Source: CAG-238 sp934277695 | GTDB lineage: Bacteria > Bacillota > Clostridia > Peptostreptococcales > Anaerovoracaceae | Direction: 5' to 3' | Length of the DNA stretch: 64,000 bases | Assembly: GCA_934277695.1 (NCBI GenBank) | Contig: CAKQVG010000002.1 | Coordinates: 1 to 64,000 of the forward strand | Shown here: positions 32,641 to 41,501 of the stretch, piece after piece | How positions within the stretch are numbered: the first letter of the stretch is position 1 | Layout of the letters: every line of letters starts with the position of its first letter | Made by a program: the position numbers and the translations under genes | The notes under the pieces: generated by a model | The model's input: the letters and a program-made list of their open reading frames with translations, nothing else | What the model was told of the DNA's origin: nothing | Database searches by the model: none

Positions 32641-34883
32641 TGGGTTTTAAAAAACTGGTAGTAAACGCATTGGCACTCCGCCCGGTTTCAAACGGATTTA
32701 CCGGCGGTGAAGCGCGGCGCTGGGTGCGCGAGGTGTATAGACACAAGACAAGAAATTACGGATTCACACATGGGCAGACGAATTGGGCAATCCGCCACGG
32801 ATTCATGCCGGAACAGGTGGAGAGGCTCGGCATAACGAAGGAAAATGTAGGCGACTACATTTCGGCAAAGGACTATGCGTATCTCAGACCTCTTAACGGA
32901 ACGTACAGCAAATGGATCACGGACAAAGTAACGATTCATACGATTTTCAAACCGTTCAGACAGTATATGCCGCAGATGTATTATCAAATCAGCAAGCGAT
33001 ACGATGAAACCGTGATTATTCCGCTTGCAAAGGGCAAACTTGAGGCAAGCTTTGAAGAATTGTTTGATTTTATCAGAGAAAAAGGGGAGCTGGCACTTGC
33101 GCAGGCAAACGGGATTTCAGCTTCAACACTTGCGTATAGAGACGGCAAGCTTTTCTTTGACGATAAGGCATATGCTGAAGCGGAACTGAAAGAGAAACTT
33201 TCACAGTTCCAGGCAACCCTTGTGGTGAAAGAGAAAGTAAGAACCGGCGAAGAAGTTGACAACGGTGTTTTGAACCTTATTGTTTTCAACGAATTCGGAG
33301 ACAATCCGATCATCGGCGATGCCTTTTTCGTGTTTGACGAATATGAAAAAAATTCGGTAAGAACGCTCGCACAGAGAAAGGCGGACAGCCTTGAAGAAGA
33401 AGATATCCGTGAGGACAGATATCGTGAAATCAAGGCAGAGCCTGCGGACGAGAAGAACGGGACATGGAGAGGCAGACCGATTCCGCATTGGGACGAGATA
33501 AAGGATGTTATCTATCGCCTTTGTGTTTTTGTGCCGCAGCTTGAATTTTTCGGTGCGGAAATAGTCATAAACAGTGACGGATTTAAGATTACGGCACTTT
33601 CAAACCAGCCGGATTATCCGACCTGCAAACCTTTCAGCAAGGAAACAAGTGCGTATCTTTCGAGAAAGGTTGCCCAGAAGAAAGAAGCTTTCGCAAAGGG
33701 CGGAACGCGAATCAGCAGGGGCGCCAAGAAGGTTAAATTAAAGGTTAGATCCCGTTTTGCGAAAATGTTTTACCCGAAGGGACTGGTTCCTTACCTCAGC
33801 ATCCGCTGGATAAGCGATGTGTGGAAGGATTTTACGACGAACAAGGATACAACATTTGGACAGAAAATGTGGGCGTACAGACACGGATTCCTTTCGTACA
33901 GACTTTTGCAGTATGGAATTACCAAGGAAAATAACGAAGAATTCATTTCCGACTTTGAATACAAATGGCTCAGACATATCAACCCGAAGTACAGAAAGTG
34001 GATGGAAGACAAGATTACAGTCAAGTATGTATGCTCGGACTATAATGAATGTTTCCCTGAATACTATTACCATATTATCTGCAAGAACGGAAATAATAAG
34101 GTTATTTCGATGATGGACCTTCCGGAAGGATATACAAACTCGTTTGAAGATATCTTCAAGCTTGTCGAGGAAAAGGGCGTGCTTGCTCTTAAGCCGGACG
34201 AAGGCTCTCACGGAGACGGCTTCTACAAATTTACTTGTGAAAACGGAAAATATCAGCTGAACTACAAGGACGTAACGAAGCAGCAGGTTCTTGACATACT
34301 CGAAGATATTGAAAACCAATATCTTGTGACGGAATACATCAATATGTGCGATGAGTTGAAGGCCGTTTACGACGGTGCGGTTAACACGGTGAGGATGATC
34401 GTCTTCAAGAAGGACGGGCGTGAGCCGCAGATCGGCAACGCTTACGTCCGCTTTGGCTCGAAGGCAACCGGAGCGGTTGACAACGTAGGTGCGGGCGGCA
34501 TGACCGCAACCATTGATGTTGCTACGGGGCATTTCCATGATGCAAAAATCGTTCACAGCAATTCCATCGAGGACTGCCCGATTCATCCGGATACAGGTGT
34601 TCCGATCGACGGATATCTGCCGCACTGGGAAGAAGTCAAGAAACAGGTGCTTGATGTTACCCGCTCGATTAAACAGCTTGAATTTTTCGGCGTAGACCTT
34701 GCGGTTACGAACGAAGGAATCAAGTTCCCGGAAATCAATCGATTCCCGGATTATCCGGCAGTGGAAAAATACACGAAATCTACGAGAGAATATTTGCTCG
34801 GAAGACTTGCGGCGAAGAAGCGTCTCTTCGGATACGATAAGAAGAAAAACAAGACGCTTGTGCACCTTCCTGAGAGGAGATAA
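32640..34883 (+). CDS. Tandem sugar-transfer associated ATP-grasp protein with a degenerate N-terminal half
   Basis: A 747-residue protein made of two homologous halves (about 20-345 and 385-725). IRHGFMPEQVERLGITKEN in the first matches YRHGFLSYRLLQYGITKEN in the second. The C-terminal half keeps active-site features: Lys518 in ALKPDEGSHGDGFYK, NTVRMIVF, DNVGAGGMTATID and FPEIN with Glu698 and Asn700. The N-terminal half has Ala154 in place of the Lys, lacks the glycine-rich loops and has Ala319 and Ser321 in place of the metal ligands. It is therefore probably catalytic only in its C-terminal half. Translation is coupled to the gene before it. Confidence 0.85.
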   Translation: MGFKKLVVNALALRPVSNGFTGGEARRWVREVYRHKTRNYGFTHGQTNWAIRHGFMPEQVERLGITKENVGDYISAKDYAYLRPLNGTYSKWITDKVTIHTIFKPFRQYMPQMYYQISKRYDETVIIPLAKGKLEASFEELFDFIREKGELALAQANGISASTLAYRDGKLFFDDKAYAEAELKEKLSQFQATLVVKEKVRTGEEVDNGVLNLIVFNEFGDNPIIGDAFFVFDEYEKNSVRTLAQRKADSLEEEDIREDRYREIKAEPADEKNGTWRGRPIPHWDEIKDVIYRLCVFVPQLEFFGAEIVINSDGFKITALSNQPDYPTCKPFSKETSAYLSRKVAQKKEAFAKGGTRISRGAKKVKLKVRSRFAKMFYPKGLVPYLSIRWISDVWKDFTTNKDTTFGQKMWAYRHGFLSYRLLQYGITKENNEEFISDFEYKWLRHINPKYRKWMEDKITVKYVCSDYNECFPEYYYHIICKNGNNKVISMMDLPEGYTNSFEDIFKLVEEKGVLALKPDEGSHGDGFYKFTCENGKYQLNYKDVTKQQVLDILEDIENQYLVTEYINMCDELKAVYDGAVNTVRMIVFKKDGREPQIGNAYVRFGSKATGAVDNVGAGGMTATIDVATGHFHDAKIVHSNSIEDCPIHPDTGVPIDGYLPHWEEVKKQVLDVTRSIKQLEFFGVDLAVTNEGIKFPEINRFPDYPAVEKYTKSTREYLLGRLAAKKRLFGYDKKKNKTLVHLPERR

Positions 34884-34885
34884 TT

Positions 34886-35692
34886 TTGAGTACACTTAAA
34901 GAAATTTTACAAGATCATATCGGTTATCGCAGGCAGCTGACCAAACTTGCAAAGGCAGATCTTAAGAAAAACTACAGCGGTGCGGTTCTTGGATGGGCAT
35001 GGGCGCTTATCAAACCGGCAATCCTGATATTCGTGTTTTGGTTTGCATTTACAATGGGTCTTCGAAAAGGCGGCGACGTAGACGGATATCCGTTTTTTCT
35101 GTGGCTGATAGCCGGCATGATACCTTGGTTTTACATGCGCGACATGATTACCGGGGGTGCAAATTCCATAAGGCGCTACAAGTATCTGGTAACGAAAATA
35201 AAGTTTCCGATTTCCACAATACCGACATTCATAAGCATGGCGAATTTGGTTGTGCATTTCGGATTGATGCTGATTCTGCTTGGAATTTACATTGCATTCG
35301 GTTATATGCCGACGGTGTATTGGATGCAGCTTCCGCTCTATATGCTGCTGATGTTTTTGTTCTTCACGGTATGGGGGCTTTTTGCGGGGGTTCTTTCGTC
35401 GATCAGCAAGGATTTCCTGAATCTTGTCAAATCGCTTGTGCAGGCGCTTTTCTGGCTTTCGGGAATTCTCTACGACGCCAACTCCATAAATGTGGGATGG
35501 ATTCGCAGCATTCTTCTGTTCAACCCGGTTACGCTTATCGTAAACGGCTACAGGAATTCGCTCATTAAGCAGGTGTGGTTCTTTGAGGATCTAACGGAGC
35601 TGAGAAACTTTGCAATTGTGTTTGTAATCATGCTCGTGCTTGCGTTATGGGCATACAAGAAATTAAAGAAGGACATCCCGGATGTTTTATAA
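34886..35692 (+). CDS. tagG: Polysaccharide/teichoic acid ABC exporter permease (TagG-like)
   Basis: A 268-residue ABC-2 type permease with six hydrophobic helices and an amphipathic N-terminal helix. Landmarks are KNYSGAVLGWAWALIKP, AGMIPWFYMRDMITGGANSI and LFNPVTLIVNGYRNSL. It should export the lipid-linked polymer with the next gene's ATPase. Initiation is at TTG (34886), seven bases after AGGAG. It begins two bases after the tandem ATP-grasp gene. Confidence 0.92.
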   Translation: MSTLKEILQDHIGYRRQLTKLAKADLKKNYSGAVLGWAWALIKPAILIFVFWFAFTMGLRKGGDVDGYPFFLWLIAGMIPWFYMRDMITGGANSIRRYKYLVTKIKFPISTIPTFISMANLVVHFGLMLILLGIYIAFGYMPTVYWMQLPLYMLLMFLFFTVWGLFAGVLSSISKDFLNLVKSLVQALFWLSGILYDANSINVGWIRSILLFNPVTLIVNGYRNSLIKQVWFFEDLTELRNFAIVFVIMLVLALWAYKKLKKDIPDVL

Positions 35693-35711
35693 TTCTTAAC
35701 GGAGACGGATT

Positions 35712-36485
35712 ATGGCAAAAACAGTAATTGAGTTTAAAAACGTAACGAAGATTTATAAACTCTTTAAAAGTGACAGACAGCGGTTCAAGGCTGTTTTCAG
35801 CAAAAAAACAAAATACAAGAAGAAGATAGCGGTGAATGACCTGTCTTTTAAAATCGAAAAAGGCGAATCTGTTGCACTTTTCGGAAAGAACGGGGCCGGA
35901 AAATCAACCATTTTAAAAATGATTACAGGGGTGACCTATCCGACCACCGGCGAAATTACGGTTGACGGGAGAGTCGGAGCTCTGCTGGAACTCACGGCGG
36001 GATTTGACCCGGAGTTTACAGGGAGAGAAAACATTTTCTTCCGTGGACAGCTTTTCGGATTGTCAAACGAGGAGATAAAAGAACTGGAGCCGGGAATTAT
36101 CGACTTCGCAGACCTTGGAGACTACATCGACCAGCCGACCAGAACCTATTCCAGCGGTATGAAAGCACGCTTGGGCTTTGCAATCAATTCGAGTGTGCGT
36201 CCGGAGATATTGATTGTGGATGAGGCACTCAGTGTGGGTGACAGTGAATTCAAGCAGAAGTGTGTGGACCGAATCAACAAAATCGTGAATGAAGAGGATG
36301 TTACTTTCCTTTTCGTAACGCACTCGACGGGCGTTGCAAAACAATTCTGCAAGCGCGGTCTTGTGCTCAGGCAAGGGAAATTACTTTTTGACAGCAACAT
36401 TGATGAGGCAATCGATTTTTATAAAAGAACATTGGAAGAAGATGAGAGCAAAAAGAAGAAAGGAAAAGGGATTTTTGAACAATGA
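35712..36485 (+). CDS. tagH: Polysaccharide/teichoic acid ABC exporter ATPase (TagH-like)
   Basis: A 257-residue ATPase with Walker A GKNGAGKST, signature YSSGMKARLGFA and Walker B EILIVDEALSVGD, typical of TagH/Wzt-type exporters. It has no C-terminal substrate-recognition domain beyond the basic tail. Pairs with the upstream permease. The end overlaps the LCP gene by four bases (ATGA). Confidence 0.93.
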   Translation: MAKTVIEFKNVTKIYKLFKSDRQRFKAVFSKKTKYKKKIAVNDLSFKIEKGESVALFGKNGAGKSTILKMITGVTYPTTGEITVDGRVGALLELTAGFDPEFTGRENIFFRGQLFGLSNEEIKELEPGIIDFADLGDYIDQPTRTYSSGMKARLGFAINSSVRPEILIVDEALSVGDSEFKQKCVDRINKIVNEEDVTFLFVTHSTGVAKQFCKRGLVLRQGKLLFDSNIDEAIDFYKRTLEEDESKKKKGKGIFEQ

Positions 36486-37822
36486 GTATTAGAGAAAAAA
36501 TCAAAGGGATGCAGACTTGGAAAAAGGTTACAATCCTTGTTGTCCTGGTGCTTGTCCTGGCAGCGCTTATCGTTGGTATCGTTGTATACAGCTATATGAA
36601 CAGCCTTGTGGATCAGATGCACGAACCGACTCCTGACGATTACGATTTATCGCTTGTGGATGTGGATGGGTATATTAACATACTGCTTTTAGGTGTTGAC
36701 AGCAGAGACATGGACAACATCAAAGGAACACGAAGCGACATGATAATGATCGCCAGCATCAATAAGGATACTTACGATGTGAAGCTTACATCGGTATACA
36801 GAGACACGTATCTCAAGCTTGGGGATACATCGACATATGACAAGATTACGCATGCTTGTGTTTACGGCGGACCTGAAATGACGATGAAGTCTTTAAATCA
36901 GGCGATGGATATTAATCTCAGCAACTATATCGTGGTGAACTTCAAGACTGTTGCCGACGTTGTCGATGCGGTAGGAGGAATCACGGTTGATGTACAGGAT
37001 TACGAAATCTATCAACTCAACAAATACACGAAGCAGACCGCAAGAAATATCGGAAAGAAGAAATATAACCTTGTAAAATCAGCGGGAACGCAGACCTTGG
37101 AAGGCGTGCAGGCAGTTTCATACGGACGTATCCGTAAGGGAGTGGGCGATGACTTTAAGCGTACCGAAAGAATGCGTATTGTTGTGATGAAGGTTCTGGA
37201 TAAGGTAAAAACCATGTCCTTCGGCGAGATAAAAAGCATCATCGATATGGCAGTTCCGCAGGTTCAGACAAACCTTACGATGAACAACATTCTGGCACTT
37301 GGAATCAGGCTTCCGAGCTATTCCATTTCATCCGGTGCAGGCTGGCCTTATCAGTGGACGACGGGAACGATCAACAAAGTTTCCTATGTTTTCCCGAACG
37401 GCATGGCAAACAATACGACACAGTTCCATCAGGATGTGTTCGGACAGGAAGACTATGCCCCGTCGGCTACCGTTACGGCAATCAGCAATGAGATTATCGC
37501 AAGAATAGCCAAGGCAAGAGAAAACAACGAGCTGAAAGGCGAAAAGAAGGGCGAAAGCAAGAAAGACGATACACAGCCGACGACGCCGGAAGAGCCGGTT
37601 ACACCGGAGAATCCGGACAACCCGGACAACCCAGACAATCCGGACAATCCGGGAATCATAGACGATCCGGATGATCCGAATTACAATCCGGACGGACAAG
37701 ATCCGACACAGCCGACAACGCCGACAGAACCTGTCACACCGACAGAACCTGCGACGCCGGCAATACCCGATGACGGAGGAAATGCCGCAGGAAATGTGCA
37801 GACCGGGCAACAAGGCACCTAA
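36482..37822 (+). CDS. LytR-CpsA-Psr (LCP) family ligase
   Basis: A 446-residue membrane-anchored enzyme expected to attach the exported polymer to peptidoglycan outside the cell. It has a single N-terminal helix (about 18-40) and the LCP domain (about 60-320) with LLGVDSRD, GTRSDMIM, TSVYRDTYL, VGGITVDV and YGRIRKGVGDDFKRTERMR, which include the conserved Arg and Asp residues. The last 80 residues are a Pro/Asp/Thr-rich tail with a PDN repeat encoded by nine-base units (about 37609-37650). It closes the surface-polymer locus. Confidence 0.92.
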   Translation: MSIREKIKGMQTWKKVTILVVLVLVLAALIVGIVVYSYMNSLVDQMHEPTPDDYDLSLVDVDGYINILLLGVDSRDMDNIKGTRSDMIMIASINKDTYDVKLTSVYRDTYLKLGDTSTYDKITHACVYGGPEMTMKSLNQAMDINLSNYIVVNFKTVADVVDAVGGITVDVQDYEIYQLNKYTKQTARNIGKKKYNLVKSAGTQTLEGVQAVSYGRIRKGVGDDFKRTERMRIVVMKVLDKVKTMSFGEIKSIIDMAVPQVQTNLTMNNILALGIRLPSYSISSGAGWPYQWTTGTINKVSYVFPNGMANNTTQFHQDVFGQEDYAPSATVTAISNEIIARIAKARENNELKGEKKGESKKDDTQPTTPEEPVTPENPDNPDNPDNPDNPGIIDDPDDPNYNPDGQDPTQPTTPTEPVTPTEPATPAIPDDGGNAAGNVQTGQQGT

Positions 37823-37912
37823 AACGGGGCCGGAACCGGCAGAACAATTCCGGACGAATTTCAGGGCGTGAATACGCTTCTATATAAATTTTGAAAATAC
37901 GAGGTAAGAAAA

Positions 37913-39658
37913 ATGGCGAAAGAAAAATTAAACTGGGAAGACGAACAGGTAAGACATACCTACAGACATACAGCATCACATATTATGGCACAGGCAATTC
38001 AACACCTGTGGCCGGACACAAAGTTTGCAATCGGTCCGGCAATCGAAAACGGATTCTATTATGACATGGAATCCGAACACAAATTTGCCGAAGAAGATTT
38101 TCTGAAAATTCAGAAGGAAATGAAAAAAATCGTACAGCAGAATCTACCACTCGAAAGAACTGAGGTTTCCAGAGAAGAAGCACTCAAGTTCTTCAAGGAA
38201 AGAAATCAGGACTACAAGGTTGAACTGATTCAGGACCTTCCGGAAGACGCAGTAATCACAATGTACACGCAGGGTGATTTCACGGATCTTTGTGCGGGAC
38301 CGCACATGCAGTCAACCGGACAGATCAAAGCATTCAAGCTGATGAGCGTTGCAGGTGCTTACTGGAGAGGCGATTCTGACAGACCGATGCTGCAGAGAAT
38401 TTATGCGACAGCTTTCCCGTCACAGGAAGAACTGGATGCATATATCAACATGATTGAAGAGGCAAAGAAGAGAGACCACCGTAAACTCGGCCGTGAACTC
38501 GGGTTGTTCGCATTCCGTGATGAGGCTCCGGGATTCCCGTTCTATCTGCCGAAGGGCATGATTCTCAGAAACACTCTCATCGACTACTGGAGAGAGGTTC
38601 ACAAAAAGTGGGATTATGTTGAAATCTCAACACCGCAGATTATGAAGAGAACCCTTTGGGAAACTTCCGGACACTGGGATCACTATAAAGAAAACATGTA
38701 CACGACGGTTATCGACGGCGAAGACTTTGCAATTAAGCCGATGAACTGCCCGGGAAGCATTCTTGTTTACGATCTGGAACCACATTCCTATCGTGACCTG
38801 CCGCTCAGATTCGGCGAACTGGGTATCGTTCACCGTCACGAACTCTCCGGAGCACTGCACGGCATGTTCCGTGTAAGATGTTTCACACAGGACGACGCAC
38901 ATATTCTGCTTGCGAAGGATCAAATTCAGAGCGAAGTAACCCGTATCGCACAGCTTCTCGACGAAGTATATTCGGTATTTGGACTTTCTTACAAAATCGT
39001 ACTCTCAACTATGCCGGAAGACCACATCGGAACGCGCGAAGATTGGGAAAAGGCAGAAAATGCGCTTGCGGATGCAATTACTTCCATCGGCAAGGAATAT
39101 GAACTGAATCCGGGAGACGGCGCTTTCTATGGTCCGAAGCTTGACTTCCATGTAAAGGATTCTCTTGGAAGAACATGGCAGTGCGGCACGATTCAGCTTG
39201 ACTATCAGCTTCCTGGAAGATTCAACCTTGAATATACAGGTTCCGATGGACAGAAACACACTCCGGTTATGATTCACCGTGTTGTATTCGGCTCCATCGA
39301 AAGATTCATCGGCGTAATCACAGAGCATTTTGCAGGCAAATTCCCTCTGTGGCTGGCTCCGGTACAGGTAAAACTTCTGACAGTAACGGAAAAATTCGTT
39401 CCGTATGCAAAGGAAGTTGCCGAAAGACTCGAAGCTTGCGGCATCAGAGCTGAACTCGACGACAGAAACGAAAAAATCGGTTATAAGCTCAGAGAAGCAA
39501 GAAACCAGAGGGTGAACTACATCTGCGTAATCGGCGAAAGAGAAGCCGAGGCAGGAACATTAACCGTTCGTTCCAGCAAGGCCGGCGAACTCGGCGAGAT
39601 GTCCGCAGAAGAATTTACCGAAAAACTGCTTGAAGAAATCAAAACAAAGGCGATGTAA
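37913..39658 (+). CDS. thrS: Threonyl-tRNA synthetase lacking the TGS domain
   Basis: A 581-residue class II synthetase. The protein starts directly in the N2 editing domain (RHTASHIMAQA at about 21-31, IGPAIENGFYYDM), followed by the catalytic core with MNCPGSILVYD, ELSGALHGMFRVRCFTQDDAH and the motif 3 region, and the anticodon-binding domain. About 60 residues of N-terminal TGS domain found in most bacterial ThrRS are absent, and no room for them exists after the LCP stop. GAGGTAAG lies before the ATG. No T-box leader is seen in the 90-base gap. Confidence 0.95.
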   Translation: MAKEKLNWEDEQVRHTYRHTASHIMAQAIQHLWPDTKFAIGPAIENGFYYDMESEHKFAEEDFLKIQKEMKKIVQQNLPLERTEVSREEALKFFKERNQDYKVELIQDLPEDAVITMYTQGDFTDLCAGPHMQSTGQIKAFKLMSVAGAYWRGDSDRPMLQRIYATAFPSQEELDAYINMIEEAKKRDHRKLGRELGLFAFRDEAPGFPFYLPKGMILRNTLIDYWREVHKKWDYVEISTPQIMKRTLWETSGHWDHYKENMYTTVIDGEDFAIKPMNCPGSILVYDLEPHSYRDLPLRFGELGIVHRHELSGALHGMFRVRCFTQDDAHILLAKDQIQSEVTRIAQLLDEVYSVFGLSYKIVLSTMPEDHIGTREDWEKAENALADAITSIGKEYELNPGDGAFYGPKLDFHVKDSLGRTWQCGTIQLDYQLPGRFNLEYTGSDGQKHTPVMIHRVVFGSIERFIGVITEHFAGKFPLWLAPVQVKLLTVTEKFVPYAKEVAERLEACGIRAELDDRNEKIGYKLREARNQRVNYICVIGEREAEAGTLTVRSSKAGELGEMSAEEFTEKLLEEIKTKAM

Positions 39659-39681
39659 GAAAAGAAACGTTGTTGAATTGA

Positions 39682-39710
39682 AATGGAGAAGTGTCAGCTT
39701 CTCCATTTTT
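39682..39710 (+). terminator. Intrinsic terminator after thrS
   Basis: AATGGAGAAG, loop TGTCA, CTTCTCCATT with TTTTT. It separates thrS from the sigma-54 activator gene. Confidence 0.85.
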
Positions 39711-39728
39711 GAAAGAAGAGGATAGACT

Positions 39729-41501
39729 GTGGATTTAGGTTTTTTTGCAATCAACCATGAGAGGGAAGCAACGCTTCTGAACGAAGAAGTTCTCAAATAT
39801 ACGAGGAATGACACCCCAAAAGTCCGCTGGTACGGCAAGGGAAATGTAGAAAACGGGGACATGGTACTGTATTTCGGCAGACATGCGTCGGAGTGTATCG
39901 GCGAAAACAGGCTCGAGCAGCGCCTTATGTGTGGCGGTGCATGGAGCATTATACTTTTTCGATACGAGAATAAGGATTGCCTTCCGCTTGTAAAGCAATT
40001 TGAACTCTCCGAAAACGAGTGCAAGGCCGAGATGCTTGTGGATGTGGTGTTTTCGGAAGAGCATGTATGTGTTGAAATTACGGAGAGAGAAACGGTACGC
40101 ATCTCGATTCACCGGCAGAGCTACGAACGAAAGCTTGATGAAATCGGAGAAGGTCTGCTACTCTTGATTCGCAGAGGTAGCATCCGATTCTTCAGCAAGC
40201 CGCATAACACAAGTGCGGAGCTCAGAGAAATTCTTCAAGGAAAACCGTTTGCCGGATACATCGAGGGGGAAATGTCCGCAAAAGCGGAAGAATTCTTTGC
40301 TGAAGGCATTTTAAATGCGGCGGAGAAGCTTACCGGCCCCGAAGATTCCGTTGCGTTCTGCAACATCAACGGCAGAGCGGCTGCGGTTTCAATGCTTTCC
40401 GCCGATGCAGCGAGGCTGGGCGGATATTCCGCAATCTATGCAATCGGAGACGAGAAAGAATATCTTGATTTTATTCGAGAAAAAACGCAAGTATATGATT
40501 ACCTCTTTCATAATGATGAAATTAAAATCGGAAAGAACGAGTTGAGCTGTGAAGCAAGACTTCGCGGTGACGGTGAAAACATTGCGGAAATAAACCGAAA
40601 TTTGGAAAAAGTCTGCCGCAAGAATGTAACAATCGTGCTCACAGGTGAAAGCGGAACCGGAAAAACATTTCTGGCAAAAGAAATACATAAAAACAGCCGT
40701 AGGTCGGAAGGTCCGTTTATAAATGTTAACTGCGCCGCGATTGCCTATAACCTTATTGAAAGCGAACTCTTCGGCTACGAGGACGGCGCGTTTACGGGTG
40801 CAAAAAAAGGAGGAAAAGTCGGATATTTTGAGCTTGCGAAGGGCGGAACTCTTTTTCTTGACGAAATTTCAGAACTTCCTTTGCTGCTGCAGGGGAAGCT
40901 TTTGGAGGTTTTGCAGGAGGGCACATTTTATCGGGTAGGTGGTGTAAAAAAGATAGTAACCGATGTCAGACTGATTGTTGCCACAAATCGAAACCTTGAG
41001 CGCATGGTTAAGGAGGGTCAATTCAGGGAAGACCTTTACTACAGAATAAGCGTATTTCCTATAAAACTTCCGCCTCTCCGTGAAAGAATTGAGGACCTAT
41101 ACAGCATAATCGAGGATACGCTTCCGTCAATCTGCGAGCGGCTGGAAATCGAACCGCTGATGCTGACGGACGAAGCACTTCAAAAGATGAAACAATACCA
41201 ATGGCCAGGCAATATACGCGAGCTTGAAAATGTTTTGGAGAAAGCGGCGGTTATATCCGAGGGAAACTTTATTCGTGCAGAAGACGTTATTCTTGATAAT
41301 AATGTGGCGGGAAATCAGATTTCAAAAAACTTGAAAGAGAAAATGAGAAGCTATGAGAAGGAACTGATCCAGGCGGCATTCGTGCAATTTGCCGGAAACC
41401 GAAAAGCGGTTGCGGAGCACCTCGGAATCAGCAAAACAAATTTGTTTGAAAAAGTACATCAATACGGAATAGATGAGAACCCGGAGGAGAAGAAAATATG
41501 A
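39729..41501 (+). CDS. Sigma-54 dependent transcriptional activator with unknown sensor domain
   Basis: A 590-residue enhancer-binding protein. Residues 1 to about 280 match no domain recognised here and should sense the signal. The AAA+ domain has Walker A GESGTGKT at 306-313, the sigma-54 contact loop GAFTGA at 353-358, GGTLFLDEISELP and the arginine-finger region REDLYYRISVFPIKLPPLRER. A Fis-type helix-turn-helix (AVAEHLGISKTNLFEKVHQYG) ends the protein. Initiation is at GTG after AAGAGGA. The stop overlaps the start of the beta-lactamase-like gene. The likely target is the -24/-12 promoter at 42419. Confidence 0.92.
   Translation: MDLGFFAINHEREATLLNEEVLKYTRNDTPKVRWYGKGNVENGDMVLYFGRHASECIGENRLEQRLMCGGAWSIILFRYENKDCLPLVKQFELSENECKAEMLVDVVFSEEHVCVEITERETVRISIHRQSYERKLDEIGEGLLLLIRRGSIRFFSKPHNTSAELREILQGKPFAGYIEGEMSAKAEEFFAEGILNAAEKLTGPEDSVAFCNINGRAAAVSMLSADAARLGGYSAIYAIGDEKEYLDFIREKTQVYDYLFHNDEIKIGKNELSCEARLRGDGENIAEINRNLEKVCRKNVTIVLTGESGTGKTFLAKEIHKNSRRSEGPFINVNCAAIAYNLIESELFGYEDGAFTGAKKGGKVGYFELAKGGTLFLDEISELPLLLQGKLLEVLQEGTFYRVGGVKKIVTDVRLIVATNRNLERMVKEGQFREDLYYRISVFPIKLPPLRERIEDLYSIIEDTLPSICERLEIEPLMLTDEALQKMKQYQWPGNIRELENVLEKAAVISEGNFIRAEDVILDNNVAGNQISKNLKEKMRSYEKELIQAAFVQFAGNRKAVAEHLGISKTNLFEKVHQYGIDENPEEKKI

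Noticed and set aside
37600..37670. CRISPR-like or tandem DNA repeat
   Set aside because: The nine-base units encode the PDN-rich tail of the LCP protein and vary at third codon positions, so this is coding low complexity.
37823..37912. Possible T-box leader before thrS
   Set aside because: The gap has 90 bases, no T-box core sequence (TGGNACCGCG) and no terminator, too short for a T-box.
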